DNA from: Bog-159 sp963707465
GTDB taxonomy: Bacteria; Acidobacteriota; Terriglobia; Bryobacterales; Bryobacteraceae
NCBI GenBank assembly: GCA_963707465.1
Contig: CAVPQK010000011.1
Location: 310,001 to 374,000 of the forward strand
Reading direction: 5' to 3'
Length of the DNA stretch: 64,000 nt
Part shown: positions 44,649 to 53,738 of the stretch, piece by piece
How the letters are laid out: the number at the start of each line of letters is the position of its first letter
Numbering within the stretch: position 1 is the first letter of the stretch
The notes under the pieces: model-generated
The model's input: only the letters and a program-made list of their open reading frames with translations
Told to the model about the DNA's origin: nothing
Database searches by the model: none
Program-made: the position numbers and the translations under genes

Positions 44649-44689
44649 AGGCGGCCTGACAGGCCGCCGCCGGCCACGGGCCTGCTCCA
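44649..44689 (-). repeat. GC-rich dispersed element, copy 2
   Basis: On the minus strand it starts GTGGAGCAGGCCCGTGGCC and ends TGTCAGGCCGCC, matching 16847-16887 with a few differences. It lies in the 207-base gap after the RES toxin, ending two bases before the next gene's stop. The inner stem GGCGGCCTG-AC-AGGCCGCC is complementary. Confidence 0.7.
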
Positions 44690-44690
44690 C

Positions 44691-45410
44691 TTACCGGTGC
44701 AACACCGGGGGTTTCGGCTGTTTCCGATGTAGGAAACCGTTCGCAAAAAACTTCTGGTGAATGTCGGGCCAGAATTCCGCCGCGACGTTGCCGATCCCCC
44801 ATCCAAACAGGCTGGTCCCCACGCGGGTGGCCATCACCGTCCCGGTACGGCTGGCCGAGGGGTAGTAGAGATTTGAGGCGCCGATACCCAGCATCATACC
44901 GAAAACGCCTGAGGCATCGAACGTATTCCGGCCGGAGTCCTGCCGGGCCACGGCGATGCGGCTCAGTGAATACGCCACGCGCGGCAGGATCTTCCATTGC
45001 GGACCTTTGCGAAAGTATCTGGGATCCTGATGCAGCAGGCAGGCCAGGACGGCATCGCTAAACAGGTTCTGGGAACCGAAATCGCCCACCGCCGCGCCGA
45101 ATCGCTTGGCGTAGGCCCCGTATCCTTCACCATATTTGGGCGTCTGATTGTCCGCTTGCGAAAGCCCGGCGCTCAAGGCCTCGGAGAAGATGTTGAACGG
45201 ATCTTTGGTTTCATCCAGGAAGAAAATCCATTTCTGCCGCGGCGTGAGAGGCGGCGTCTCCGGGGTAGCATCGTTAACCGTCTGATAGTCGGGGATAACG
45301 CCCAGGATACGGTCGTGGTTCAGACCATCGGACGATTGCGCACGGATGCCGGCGCCGGTAGCGAGGCACACGAGGGCTGCCGGGAGGGCGATGCGCGCAC
45401 GGAACGTCAT
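44691..45410 (-). CDS. Secreted protein of unknown function
   Basis: 239 residues from MTFRARIALPAALVCLATGAG (signal peptide); an extension to 45452 adds no support. Motifs are LTPRQKWIFFLDETKDPFNIFSEAL, FGSQNLFSDAVLACLLHQDPRYFRKG and FGWGIGNVAAEFWPDIH. The pattern recurs in acidobacterial proteins as far as I recall, without assigned function. Possibly outer-membrane associated. Confidence 0.65.
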   Translation of the reverse strand: MTFRARIALPAALVCLATGAGIRAQSSDGLNHDRILGVIPDYQTVNDATPETPPLTPRQKWIFFLDETKDPFNIFSEALSAGLSQADNQTPKYGEGYGAYAKRFGAAVGDFGSQNLFSDAVLACLLHQDPRYFRKGPQWKILPRVAYSLSRIAVARQDSGRNTFDASGVFGMMLGIGASNLYYPSASRTGTVMATRVGTSLFGWGIGNVAAEFWPDIHQKFFANGFLHRKQPKPPVLHR

Positions 45411-45476
45411 TAGGCGGGAGGCGCGGCACTGAAAGAGAAGGTTACAGGGCACTGCTGGCTGGCCCGGCGGGCCGTC

Positions 45477-46769
45477 CTACCGGTACGCCTCGTCCAACAG
45501 CTCCAGCACGTGTACGACGCGCTGGCCTTGGCCGTGCATGCTTACGCCGGCACGCAGTTGCAGGATGCACCCCGGATTCGCCGTGGCGATCACATCCGCG
45601 CCGGTGCGATTTACGTTCTCCATCTTACCTTCCAGAATCTCCATGGACATCGTGTTCTGGACCACATTGTAGATACCGGCGCTACCGCAGCACACATCGG
45701 AGAGCGGCATTTCGCGGAATATCAAGCCGGGCACCGCTGCCAGCAGTTTGCGCGGCGCCGTGCGGATGCGCTGGCCGTGCGCCAGGTGGCAGGAATCCTG
45801 ATAGGTGACCGTAAGCGGCAGCGGCTTCATTCCCCGGTTGAGCTCGATGGAGGCGAGGAACTCCGTAACATCTTGCATTCGCCGCGCGAACTCGCTGGCC
45901 CGCGCGGCGTACTCCGGGTCGCCTTCCAATAATTCTCCGTACTCTTTCAGGGTCGAGCCGCAGCCCGCGGCATTGGTCAGGATGGCGTCGTGGCCGCCCT
46001 CCGCCAGTGCGTCGATATTGCGCCGCGCCAGCTGGCGCGCCTCGTCGCGCAAACCCGCATGGACATGCAGCGCGCCGCAGCAGCCCTGGCCGTCCGGCAC
46101 CACGACTTCGCAGCCGTTTTTCTGCAAGACGCGGACGGTGGCCTCGTTCAATCGCGCGAAGCACACGTTGGCGATGCACCCCGCCATCAGCGCCACCCGG
46201 TAACGCCGCGGGCCTTCGGCCGGGAACGTCTTGCCAATCTTGTTAAAGAAAAACGGCGGCTCGGCGGGCGGCGTAAGCTGTTCGACGTCGCCCAACTTGC
46301 CCAACACTTTGAGGAATCCGAGCGCGCGGACCAGTTTCTGCAAACCGCTGCCCTGGTACAGATAGAGCAGCGTGCCGGCCACGGTCATGAGGGCGGGCGA
46401 CCGCAGCAGATGTCCAAAGACGAAACCGCGCATCCAGCGCTCCCGGCGCGGGCGCACCGTGGCGCTCTCGATTTCCGCCCGCGCCGCCTCCACCAGCCGG
46501 CCGTATTGCACGCCGGAAGGGCAGGCGCTTTCGCAGCCGCGGCAGGCCAGGCATAACTCGATGTGCTCGATGTACGAAGGGCCGATCGGCGCGCCCGCCG
46601 CTACCTGCGCCATCTGGTAAATGCGGCCGCGGGGCGAGTCCATTTCCACGCCCAGCACGCGATAGGTGGGGCAGGCGTTGAGGCACAGGCCGCAATGCAC
46701 GCACCGGTCCAGATCCGCCTGGCGAGGCTTGTCGATGGCGATTTCAGATACGGCGGTAGAGTCGGCCAC
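45477..46769 (-). CDS. glcF: Glycolate oxidase iron-sulfur subunit
   Basis: 430 residues. Two CxxCxxCxxxCP clusters at the N-terminus (CVHCGLCLNACP and CLACRGCESACP) bind 4Fe-4S centres. Two CCG/cysteine-rich domains follow (GCCGALHVHAGL; DVCCGSAGIYN). It accepts electrons from the FAD subunits GlcD/GlcE while oxidising glycolate to glyoxylate. It starts inside the end of glcE (26-base overlap). No glcD is found in this window. Confidence 0.92.
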   Translation of the reverse strand: MADSTAVSEIAIDKPRQADLDRCVHCGLCLNACPTYRVLGVEMDSPRGRIYQMAQVAAGAPIGPSYIEHIELCLACRGCESACPSGVQYGRLVEAARAEIESATVRPRRERWMRGFVFGHLLRSPALMTVAGTLLYLYQGSGLQKLVRALGFLKVLGKLGDVEQLTPPAEPPFFFNKIGKTFPAEGPRRYRVALMAGCIANVCFARLNEATVRVLQKNGCEVVVPDGQGCCGALHVHAGLRDEARQLARRNIDALAEGGHDAILTNAAGCGSTLKEYGELLEGDPEYAARASEFARRMQDVTEFLASIELNRGMKPLPLTVTYQDSCHLAHGQRIRTAPRKLLAAVPGLIFREMPLSDVCCGSAGIYNVVQNTMSMEILEGKMENVNRTGADVIATANPGCILQLRAGVSMHGQGQRVVHVLELLDEAYR

Positions 46770-47916
46770 GATTGAGTAAGAGCTGCGGATCGAACATGTT
46801 TTTGATCCGCTTCATGATTTCCAGATCCTCACCGGGCTCGGGCCAGAGAACCATTTCTTCCTTGCGGTTCTCCGGCGCGAATTCCACGACGGTCTCGCTA
46901 TACTCGCGCGCGGTTTCCGCGGCGAACACGGCCGCCTCGCCTGCGTCTTCGAAATACGCGTAACATACGCCCGATGCCGCACGCGCGATGGCCGGTCCCG
47001 GTACCGGCTGCATCACCGCCTTCAGCTCGTTCAAAGTGCCGGGCACCCGCACTACCGCGCCATCCGGGTGGGCGTTGAGGTATCGCGGCGTGAAATCCTC
47101 AATGGCGCGCCAGAACATGTCCTCCTGGTCCGCGCGAATCGCCTGCGCTCCCATAGCCGCCAGTTCCCGATCATACCGCGCAATCGCGGCCGCATTTCCG
47201 CCAGCCCGCACCGCCAGCAACCAGGCCGGCTTTACCAGTTCCGGGGCCGCCGCGGCGGAGGGATTCAGCAGATCGATGGCGGCGGGATCCAGCGGGCTCT
47301 TCAGGATAGCGTCGCGCGCCGTCAGGGCTTCATCGAGCGACGCAAACGAGAACCGGAAACTGCGTTCGCAAGGTGGCAGCGGAATCAGTTTGAAGTTGAC
47401 CACCGCGATGGCCGCCAGGGTGCCGAACGAGCCGATCATTAACTTGCTCATGTCCAGCCCGGCGACGTTCTTCACCACCATGCCGCCGGATTCGACCAGC
47501 TTGCCTTCCAGCGTGGCGAACTGCATGCCGATCACCAGGTCGCGCGCTGTGCCATAAAGCCGGCGGCGCGGCCCGCTGCAGTTACACGCGATGAGGCCGC
47601 CGATCGTCGCGGTGTCCGCGAAAGGCGGATCCAGCGGGATCATCTGACGGTGCTCCGCCAGCAGGCGTTTCAATTCGCAATACGATATGCCGGCTTCCAC
47701 GCTGATGGTCAAGTCGCGCGGCTCGTATTGGCGGACGCGGCGCATCGCGGAGGTGGAGATGGTCATATTCGCCGGCGCTGCCGGTCCGCCCATCATCCGC
47801 TTGGAGAAATTTCCACCCAACTCGATCGTCTGGCGGCGGCCAGCCGCCCAACCCATGGCGTCCGCCAGATCCTGGGGATTCTCCGGCCGCACGACCTCAG
47901 TAAAATAATCCGGCAT
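46744..47916 (-). CDS. glcE: Glycolate oxidase FAD-binding subunit
   Basis: 390 residues from MPDYFTEVVRPENPQDLADAM. The FAD-binding type 4 (PCMH) fold shows in LGGNFSKR, FADTATIGGLIACNCSGPRR, MVVKNVAGLDMSKLMIGSFGTLA, and the C-terminal NMFDPQLLLNRGRL. It is shorter than GlcD and matches GlcE. The region before 47916 belongs to the neighbouring holin-family gene (20-base overlap). Confidence 0.9.
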   Translation of the reverse strand: MPDYFTEVVRPENPQDLADAMGWAAGRRQTIELGGNFSKRMMGGPAAPANMTISTSAMRRVRQYEPRDLTISVEAGISYCELKRLLAEHRQMIPLDPPFADTATIGGLIACNCSGPRRRLYGTARDLVIGMQFATLEGKLVESGGMVVKNVAGLDMSKLMIGSFGTLAAIAVVNFKLIPLPPCERSFRFSFASLDEALTARDAILKSPLDPAAIDLLNPSAAAAPELVKPAWLLAVRAGGNAAAIARYDRELAAMGAQAIRADQEDMFWRAIEDFTPRYLNAHPDGAVVRVPGTLNELKAVMQPVPGPAIARAASGVCYAYFEDAGEAAVFAAETAREYSETVVEFAPENRKEEMVLWPEPGEDLEIMKRIKNMFDPQLLLNRGRLYRRI

Positions 47917-48256
47917 GGGGGTAGAAGGCCAGGTGATGCAGGATGTACTCGAACACGGTGAACACAATGGATCCGAGGAAGGCCGGCACAAAGCCCCTGA
48001 TATAAAATCCGGGTACAAAGGCGGACGCCAGCTTCAAGAGGAATGCGTTCAAGATCAGCCAGAACAGGCCCAGCGTGAGCAGCGTCAGGGGCAGGGTGAC
48101 GATCCTCAGCGGCCATCCCACCAGCGTGTTCACGATGGCGATCACCACCGTCGCAATCAGCGCCGTGCCATAGTTGCGCACCTGGATGCCGCCAAAGATG
48201 CGCGGCAAAAGCCACAAGGCCAGCGCGCTGAGCATCCAGTTTATGAGCAGGTGCAC
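47897..48256 (-). CDS. Phage holin family (PF04020, YvlD-like) membrane protein
   Basis: 119 residues from a GTG start with AGAGGA upstream; a TTG at 48289 would overlap the divergent gene's ATG and is less likely. Four membrane helices: LLINWMLSALALWLLPRIFGGI, ALIATVVIAIVNTLVGW, LPLTLLTLGLFWLILNAFLLKLAS, and FVPAFLGSIVFTVFEYIL. The LTLGLFxLxxNA pattern is the family signature. Cellular role poorly known; the phage-holin name is historical. It is the first gene of the glcE-glcF unit. Confidence 0.85.
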   Translation of the reverse strand: MHLLINWMLSALALWLLPRIFGGIQVRNYGTALIATVVIAIVNTLVGWPLRIVTLPLTLLTLGLFWLILNAFLLKLASAFVPGFYIRGFVPAFLGSIVFTVFEYILHHLAFYPHAGLFY

Positions 48257-48288
48257 AAATGGGTCCTCTGGAGTTCCATAATAAGCCA

Positions 48289-49002
48289 ATGGCCCGACTC
48301 TTTGCTGGAACCTCCGGATTTGCTTACGCTCAGTGGAAGCCGCGCTTCTATCCCGCGAAGCTTCCCGCCAACAAATTCCTGGAGCATTACGCGCAGCGGC
48401 TGAACTCGGTGGAGATCAACTACACTTTTCGCCGCATGCCCTCCGCCGCCACGCTCGAAAAGTGGGTGGCCGCCACGCCGCCGGGATTCCTGTTCGCTTT
48501 GAAGGCCCACATGCGCATCACGCATATCATGCGGCTGAAGAACGCCGCGGAAGCTACCGGCGTTTTTCTGCGCGCGATCGATCCGTTGCGCGCGGCGCGC
48601 CGGCTGGGGCCTGTTCTATTCCAGCTTCCGCCGCAGATGCGCTGCGATATGGACGTGCTGCGCGCGTTCCTCGAGATCCTGCCGGAAGATTTGCGTTACG
48701 CCTTCGAATTCCGGCACGTCTCGTGGCTGGTGGACGAAGTTTACCGCTTACTGGAAGGGCGCAACGTTTCGCTGTGCGTAGCCGAGTCCGAGAAGCTGGA
48801 AGTGCCGGAAGTTATCACGGCGGATTTCGTCTATTACCGGCTGCGAAAGCCCGAGTATACGGCGGAGGATATCGAGTCCATTGCGGGACGGGCGCGGGAC
48901 CTGGTCGGGCAGGGCAAGGATCTCTTCCTCATGTTCAAACACGAAGAGACGCCGGACGGGGCGCTGCACGCGGAGGAAGTGTTGCGGAAAGCGGCTGTAT
49001 AG
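48289..49002 (+). CDS. DUF72 family protein
   Basis: 237 residues: FAGTSGFAYAQWKPRFYPAKLP at the start, VEINYTFRRMPS, HMRITH, GPVLFQLPP and FVYYRLRKPEY are the DUF72 landmarks. The fold is TIM-barrel-like (YecE). The function is not established. It is divergent from the holin-family gene. Confidence 0.92.
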   Translation: MARLFAGTSGFAYAQWKPRFYPAKLPANKFLEHYAQRLNSVEINYTFRRMPSAATLEKWVAATPPGFLFALKAHMRITHIMRLKNAAEATGVFLRAIDPLRAARRLGPVLFQLPPQMRCDMDVLRAFLEILPEDLRYAFEFRHVSWLVDEVYRLLEGRNVSLCVAESEKLEVPEVITADFVYYRLRKPEYTAEDIESIAGRARDLVGQGKDLFLMFKHEETPDGALHAEEVLRKAAV

Positions 49003-49074
49003 GCGCCGCGCCTTTTACAAGCTATTTACTTCGCCTTCACCTGCGCCCGCGTGGCCCGCTGGTAGGGTTGAATC

Positions 49075-50250
49075 ATGCGCATGAAAAAAACCAAAGTAGC
49101 TGTTACCTTGTTGCTCGCGGGAATGGCGGCGGCATATCTGCCGGCCACAGCCGCGGGGCAATCGATTTTCCAGGTGGTCCAAACTCCCAATGAAAACTCC
49201 AACAACGGCCTGTTCGCCGTCTCCGCGTCCTCCTCGAACGACATCTGGGCGGTGGGCGAGGCGGCGATCCATTTCGATGGCGCCACCTGGACCGCTTTTC
49301 CAGTGCCCGATATCAAAGGGGACAACATCGGCACGATAGAAGGCGTGGCGGACATTTCCCCCACCCAAGCCTGGGCGGTGGGTAATGTTGGGCTAAGCCC
49401 CAGGCAAGAGATTTGGAATTGGAATGGTACGGCCTGGAGCTTGTTCCCGAGCCCGCCCTTTACTTCCCCCGGGGACGAGGGCCTGCTGTTCGCTATAACG
49501 GCCATTTCGGCGAACGACATCTGGACTGTCGGCAGCCTCGTTACCGACGGCGGCGTTGGGAACTTTTTGTTCGAACACTGGGATGGTACAGCATGGACCC
49601 CCACCACTATTGAAAATAACAGTGCGTTTCTGGTCGGAGCTTCTTCGGATGCCACCAACGACGTTTGGGCAGTGGGTTACTCGGGCGCCCTGGGCAGCGA
49701 TAGCGCCACGCTGGTGTATCACTACGACGGGACGAACTGGCAGCACATGGCGAGCCCTCGGGTAGGCGTTGCGGACGAATTGTACGCGGTCACCGCGCTG
49801 GCCCCAAACAACGTTTGGGCGGTCGGCACGTCGATCGCGGCTTTGCACGATCCCACGCTGACCCTGATCGAACACTACGATGGCAGCGCGTGGTCGGTCG
49901 TGCCCAGCCCCAACGTGGGGCCGGGCAGCCCGAATCAATCGAATAGACTGTTCGGAATCACGGCGGTCTCCGCCACGGATATCTACGCGTTCGGATCCTA
50001 CTTCGCCGCCGATGGCTCCGGCTTCCAGGCGACCTTGCTGGAGCATTGGGACGGCACGAACTGGACGATCGTTGCGAGTCCTGACCCAAAGCCCGGCGAC
50101 TTCCTGAGCGACGTGCTTTTTGCCGGAGTGGTCACCGCGCCGGGCAACGTGTGGATCGTAGGGTCGGAGGATCCCGCCACCACCGGCAAGCCGATTACCG
50201 CCGGGCTGGTGCTGCACAGCACTACTGCGGGAACGGCCGCGCCGAAGTGA
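49075..50250 (+). CDS. Secreted beta-propeller-like repeat protein
   Basis: 391 residues with a signal peptide ending near TAAGQ. Seven repeats of about 50 residues each contain an NDIWAVG-like strand (SNDIWAVG, PTQAWAVG, ANDIWTVG, TNDVWAVG, PNNVWAVG, ATDIYAFG, PGNVWIVG) and most a HxDGTxW strand. Seven units fit a propeller. The ATG at 49081 is an alternative start. A surface or adhesive role is inference. Confidence 0.8.
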   Translation: MRMKKTKVAVTLLLAGMAAAYLPATAAGQSIFQVVQTPNENSNNGLFAVSASSSNDIWAVGEAAIHFDGATWTAFPVPDIKGDNIGTIEGVADISPTQAWAVGNVGLSPRQEIWNWNGTAWSLFPSPPFTSPGDEGLLFAITAISANDIWTVGSLVTDGGVGNFLFEHWDGTAWTPTTIENNSAFLVGASSDATNDVWAVGYSGALGSDSATLVYHYDGTNWQHMASPRVGVADELYAVTALAPNNVWAVGTSIAALHDPTLTLIEHYDGSAWSVVPSPNVGPGSPNQSNRLFGITAVSATDIYAFGSYFAADGSGFQATLLEHWDGTNWTIVASPDPKPGDFLSDVLFAGVVTAPGNVWIVGSEDPATTGKPITAGLVLHSTTAGTAAPK

Positions 50251-50320
50251 TCCGAGGAAGACATTGGTATAGTTGTTAAGTCCCCGGGACTCTAATCCCA
50301 GGAAGCCGAGGTTAAAATCC

Positions 50321-50908
50321 ATGAAGAAGATTCGCCTGTTTCTGCACGGAGCCATCGCCGTGGCCGTCGCCTTGGGCGTTTGCTCCCAGCGGGAACTCAA
50401 AGCCCAAGAGGGTGGGAAGCCGGTAATCCATCTCGTTCGGGCAGGACAGGTGGACATCATCCCCCAGGGCGGGATCGACACAAGCACTGGCCTGTATCAG
50501 GGAATCGTCCTGGCGGGCGCCAATCCGCCGGTTGGCGGTCCGCCGCCGAGTTGGCCCTGCCTCGGGGGCGGCGGCGAGGCGCCGTGTTCCAGCATCGCGA
50601 CCGGCGGTCTTGTTATCCCGTATCCATATCAGATTTTCGGGACTAACAGCACCGGGGAGATCTTGTGGACGTTCACCACCACTACCGCCACGGGTACGGC
50701 CAGCATGACCGTGACCGTTACGCAAGGCACGAAGACCCTTTTCAGCGACAGCAGCATCACTTTTTCCGTTGCCGCGAATGGGACTTATTACGCCTATGTG
50801 TATGACGCGAAACTCAGCGGCTCCCACACGGGCGAGGTCCTGGTTACGGTGACCACCACCGTGGGCACCGCGACAGTCACGGGAAAAACGGAACTGCAGA
50901 TCCAGTAG
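50321..50908 (+). CDS. Secreted Thr/Gly-rich protein of unknown function
   Basis: 195 residues: signal peptide ending VCSQ, then QVDIIPQGGID, a Pro/Gly-rich segment with two Cys, and Thr-rich strands (TFTTTTATGTASMTVTVT, EVLVTVTTTVGTATVTG). It resembles a beta-sandwich cell-surface domain. It is 70 bases after the propeller-like gene and converges with ribE 20 bases away. Confidence 0.65.
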   Translation: MKKIRLFLHGAIAVAVALGVCSQRELKAQEGGKPVIHLVRAGQVDIIPQGGIDTSTGLYQGIVLAGANPPVGGPPPSWPCLGGGGEAPCSSIATGGLVIPYPYQIFGTNSTGEILWTFTTTTATGTASMTVTVTQGTKTLFSDSSITFSVAANGTYYAYVYDAKLSGSHTGEVLVTVTTTVGTATVTGKTELQIQ

Positions 50909-50928
50909 CCGGGGTTGTGGATCTCGGC

Positions 50929-51570
50929 TCAGTAGCCTTCCTCGCGTAGGCGCTCGACGGTCAGTCGCGGCCGCAGGTCCAGCTTGCGGATCAGTTTCTC
51001 GACGTGCTTGGCCAGGATGTCGCACTCGATATTCACGCGGCTTCCCGGCTGATACGTGCCCAGCGTCGTGTTGCGGTAAGTGTGCGGAATGATGGTAACC
51101 GACAGTACATCGCCTTCGAGCGCCGCGATGGTCAGGCTGATGCCGTCGATGGCGACCGATCCTTTGTAAACCAGGTACGGATCGAGCGCCGCGGGTACGC
51201 GCACCTTCAGCCACCAGTTTTCATCGCCCAGGGCGTCCAGCGACAAAAACTCGCCGGTCGCATCCACGTGGCCCTGCACGATGTGCCCGCTCAGGCGGCT
51301 GTCGGGTGTTAGAGGCCGCTCCAGATTCACGCGCGACAGCGCCCGCAGAGCGCCCAGGTTGCTCCGCTCGAGAGTCTCCGGGGCCAGGTCGGCGGAGAAA
51401 GACTCCGGGCGCAAGTCCACCGCCGTCAGACACACGCCGTTCACCGCGATGCTGGCGCCCTCGGTCATGTCTGCCAGCACCTTCTGGCAGTGGATCTTCA
51501 GCCGCGCGCCGGCGGACCTGCTCTGGATGGATTCGACCGCGCCAAGCTCCTCGATGATCCCGGTAAACAT
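50929..51570 (-). CDS. ribE: Riboflavin synthase
   Basis: 213 residues in two lumazine-binding repeats: MFTGIIEELGAVES ... ASIAVNGVCLTAVD and GHIVQGHVDATGEFL ... SVAIDGISLTIA. The MFTGII start and the GHxVQGHVD motif are diagnostic. It makes riboflavin from two 6,7-dimethyl-8-ribityllumazines. It abuts ribD with no gap and ends the ftsY-ribD-ribE unit. Confidence 0.95.
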   Translation of the reverse strand: MFTGIIEELGAVESIQSRSAGARLKIHCQKVLADMTEGASIAVNGVCLTAVDLRPESFSADLAPETLERSNLGALRALSRVNLERPLTPDSRLSGHIVQGHVDATGEFLSLDALGDENWWLKVRVPAALDPYLVYKGSVAIDGISLTIAALEGDVLSVTIIPHTYRNTTLGTYQPGSRVNIECDILAKHVEKLIRKLDLRPRLTVERLREEGY

Positions 51571-52695
51571 TCAACCCTCTTTAACGATGTAGCCTTCCAC
51601 GGCGAACTCATCGGGAGTGATGCGGTGCAACTCGGTACGGCTGATGCGAATGGCGTCGGCGCGCCGCCGCCGGCCCACGCCGCCTGCCATGGACAGCGAT
51701 TCCAGGCCGCCCAGAATCTTAGGCGCGTAGTAGAAAAATATCTTGTCGGCCACGCCGGTTTCAAGCGCGGCCCAATTCACTTTCGCGCCCGCCTCGATCA
51801 ACACCGACTGGTACTGCTGCTGCGCGACCGCCTCGATGGCGGCGCGCAAATCGGACCGTCCGTCGCGGCCGTCCAATATCAGCACGCGAACGCCGCGGCC
51901 TTCGAGAGCTATGCGGCGTTCGGCCGGCGCTGCCGACGTTCCCACCACCAGCAAATCGGCCGCCGCGCTGCGGACCATCTGCGAATCGAGCGGCAAGCGC
52001 AGCCGCGAATCGAGCACGATGCGCAGCAGCGGCCGGCTGCGCGGCTCCCCGGAGCGATCCGTAAGCAGGCAATCGTCGGCCAGCACCGTGCCGATGCCCG
52101 TGAGAATGGCGTCGGAATCGTGGCGCAGTCGCTGCACGTGCGCGCGCGCTTTTTCGCTCGTGATCCAGCCGCGGTTATCGTCGGGCGCGGCGATCTTGCC
52201 GTCCAAAGTCAGCGCGGTTTTCAGCGTGACCAGCGGCAGGCGCGTGCGCATGAAGTGCACGAATGGCTCGTTCAGCTTCGCGGCCTCCGCCGAGAAGTCG
52301 GTGGCGATCTCCGCCCGGATGCCCGCCGCGCGCAATTGCCGCATGCCCTCGCCCGCGACCAGCGGATTGGGATCTTCGAGCGCCGCCACCACCCGCGCCA
52401 CGCCCGCCTGGATCAGCGCGGCGGTGCAGGGTCCCGTGCGCCCCTGATGACAGCAGGGTTCCAGATTGATGTATAAAGTGGCCCCGCGGGCACTTTCGCC
52501 CGCCTCCTCCAGCGCTAGGATCTCGCCATGCTTTACGCCGGCCCAGGTGTGAAAGCCGCGTCCCACCGGCTGCCCATCCCGCACCAACACCGCGCCCACC
52601 AGCGGATTGGGGCTGGCCTGGGCGCTACCCTTCCGCGCCAGGTCCAGCGCTTCGCGCAGATACCGGGCATCGGTTTCCTGTTCCGCGACGTTCAT
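51571..52695 (-). CDS. ribD: Bifunctional riboflavin deaminase/reductase
   Basis: 374 residues. The deaminase half has H-x-E (KHGEILALEEAG) and PCCHQGRTGPC zinc ligands; the reductase half begins near residue 155 with VTLKTALTLDGKIA and contains GGxxS-like ILGGLESLSMAGG near the end. It carries out the second and third steps of the pyrimidine branch of riboflavin synthesis. Its start overlaps ftsY by four bases and its stop touches ribE. Confidence 0.94.
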   Translation of the reverse strand: MNVAEQETDARYLREALDLARKGSAQASPNPLVGAVLVRDGQPVGRGFHTWAGVKHGEILALEEAGESARGATLYINLEPCCHQGRTGPCTAALIQAGVARVVAALEDPNPLVAGEGMRQLRAAGIRAEIATDFSAEAAKLNEPFVHFMRTRLPLVTLKTALTLDGKIAAPDDNRGWITSEKARAHVQRLRHDSDAILTGIGTVLADDCLLTDRSGEPRSRPLLRIVLDSRLRLPLDSQMVRSAAADLLVVGTSAAPAERRIALEGRGVRVLILDGRDGRSDLRAAIEAVAQQQYQSVLIEAGAKVNWAALETGVADKIFFYYAPKILGGLESLSMAGGVGRRRRADAIRISRTELHRITPDEFAVEGYIVKEG

Positions 52696-53642
52696 TTTTC
52701 AAAGAGGGATGCGATGAATTTCTCGGCGTCGAATGGCAGCAGATCGTCCGCCTTCTCGCCGATACCCACGTAACGGATGGGAATGTTCAACTCGCGTGCG
52801 ATAGCGATCACGATGCCGCCTTTGGCCGTGCCATCCAGCTTGGTCAGCACGATGCCCGTCACGCCGGAGGTTTCAGTGAACTTGCGCGCCTGCTCCAGGC
52901 CGTTTTGTCCGGTGGTAGCGTCCATCACCAACAGCACTTCGTGCGGCGCATCGGGAATCACGCGCGCGGCGGTGCGGCGCATCTTCTCCAGTTCGGCCAT
53001 CAGATTGGTCTTGGTTTGCAGGCGGCCGGCAGTGTCCACGATCACGTAATCGGTTTTGCGGGCGCGCGCCGATTGCAGCGCATCATAAAGGACCGCACTG
53101 GGATCGGCGCCCTGCTTCTGCCGGATGACTTCGGTGCCCGTGCGCTGGCCCCAGACCTCCAGTTGCTCGATGGCAGCGGCGCGAAACGTGTCGGCCGCGC
53201 ACAACAGCACGCTGCGCTGCTCGCCGCGGAAGCGGTGTGTGAGTTTGCCGATCGTAGTCGTTTTTCCGGAGCCGTTGACGCCCACCATCAGAATCACCGC
53301 GGGCGGCTCGGCGACCCGCGGCATGGGGCGCTCGGATGCTTGCAGGATTTCGAGCAGGTGCTCGCGGATGAGGCCTTCCAGTTCGCCGGCATCGCCCACC
53401 AGCCTGCGGTCTACGCGCTCGCGGATGCGGTCCAGAATCTCTGCGGTGGTGCGCACGCCGATGTCCGAGCTGATGAGGGTGAACTCCAGTTCGTCCAGCA
53501 AATCGGCGTCGATCTGCTTGGCGCCCTGCAGCATGTCCTCGAGGCGCGTGACCAGGCCCGCGCGCGTCTTTTGCACGCCGCTCTTCAAGCGCTCCAGCAG
53601 ACTGGGCTCTTGTTCGACCGCGCCGAATAGCGTTTGGATCAT
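52692..53642 (-). CDS. ftsY: Signal recognition particle receptor FtsY
   Basis: 316 residues: N domain helices (LLERLKSGVQKTRAGLVTRLEDML), P-loop GVNGSGKTTT, then the G-domain DTAGRLQTK, TKLDGTAKGG and the ALGEx-like GIGEKADDLLPFD. It lacks the long acidic N-terminal A domain. It receives ribosome-SRP complexes at the membrane. Upstream open frame to 54113 is rejected because it runs over a good plus-strand gene. Confidence 0.95.
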   Translation of the reverse strand: MIQTLFGAVEQEPSLLERLKSGVQKTRAGLVTRLEDMLQGAKQIDADLLDELEFTLISSDIGVRTTAEILDRIRERVDRRLVGDAGELEGLIREHLLEILQASERPMPRVAEPPAVILMVGVNGSGKTTTIGKLTHRFRGEQRSVLLCAADTFRAAAIEQLEVWGQRTGTEVIRQKQGADPSAVLYDALQSARARKTDYVIVDTAGRLQTKTNLMAELEKMRRTAARVIPDAPHEVLLVMDATTGQNGLEQARKFTETSGVTGIVLTKLDGTAKGGIVIAIARELNIPIRYVGIGEKADDLLPFDAEKFIASLFEK

Positions 53643-53738
53643 TGGGGCTTTTGTGCTTTCCGTCGCAGAGTGGATTCTTCCAGGCTGCTCGCACGCGCAT
53701 CCGGCATCTTCGCCATATATGCGACTATTGTAGCAATC

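Noticed and set aside
47897..48256. Prophage signal from the 'phage holin' family name
   Set aside because: PF04020 proteins are common chromosomal membrane proteins, and no other phage gene surrounds it.
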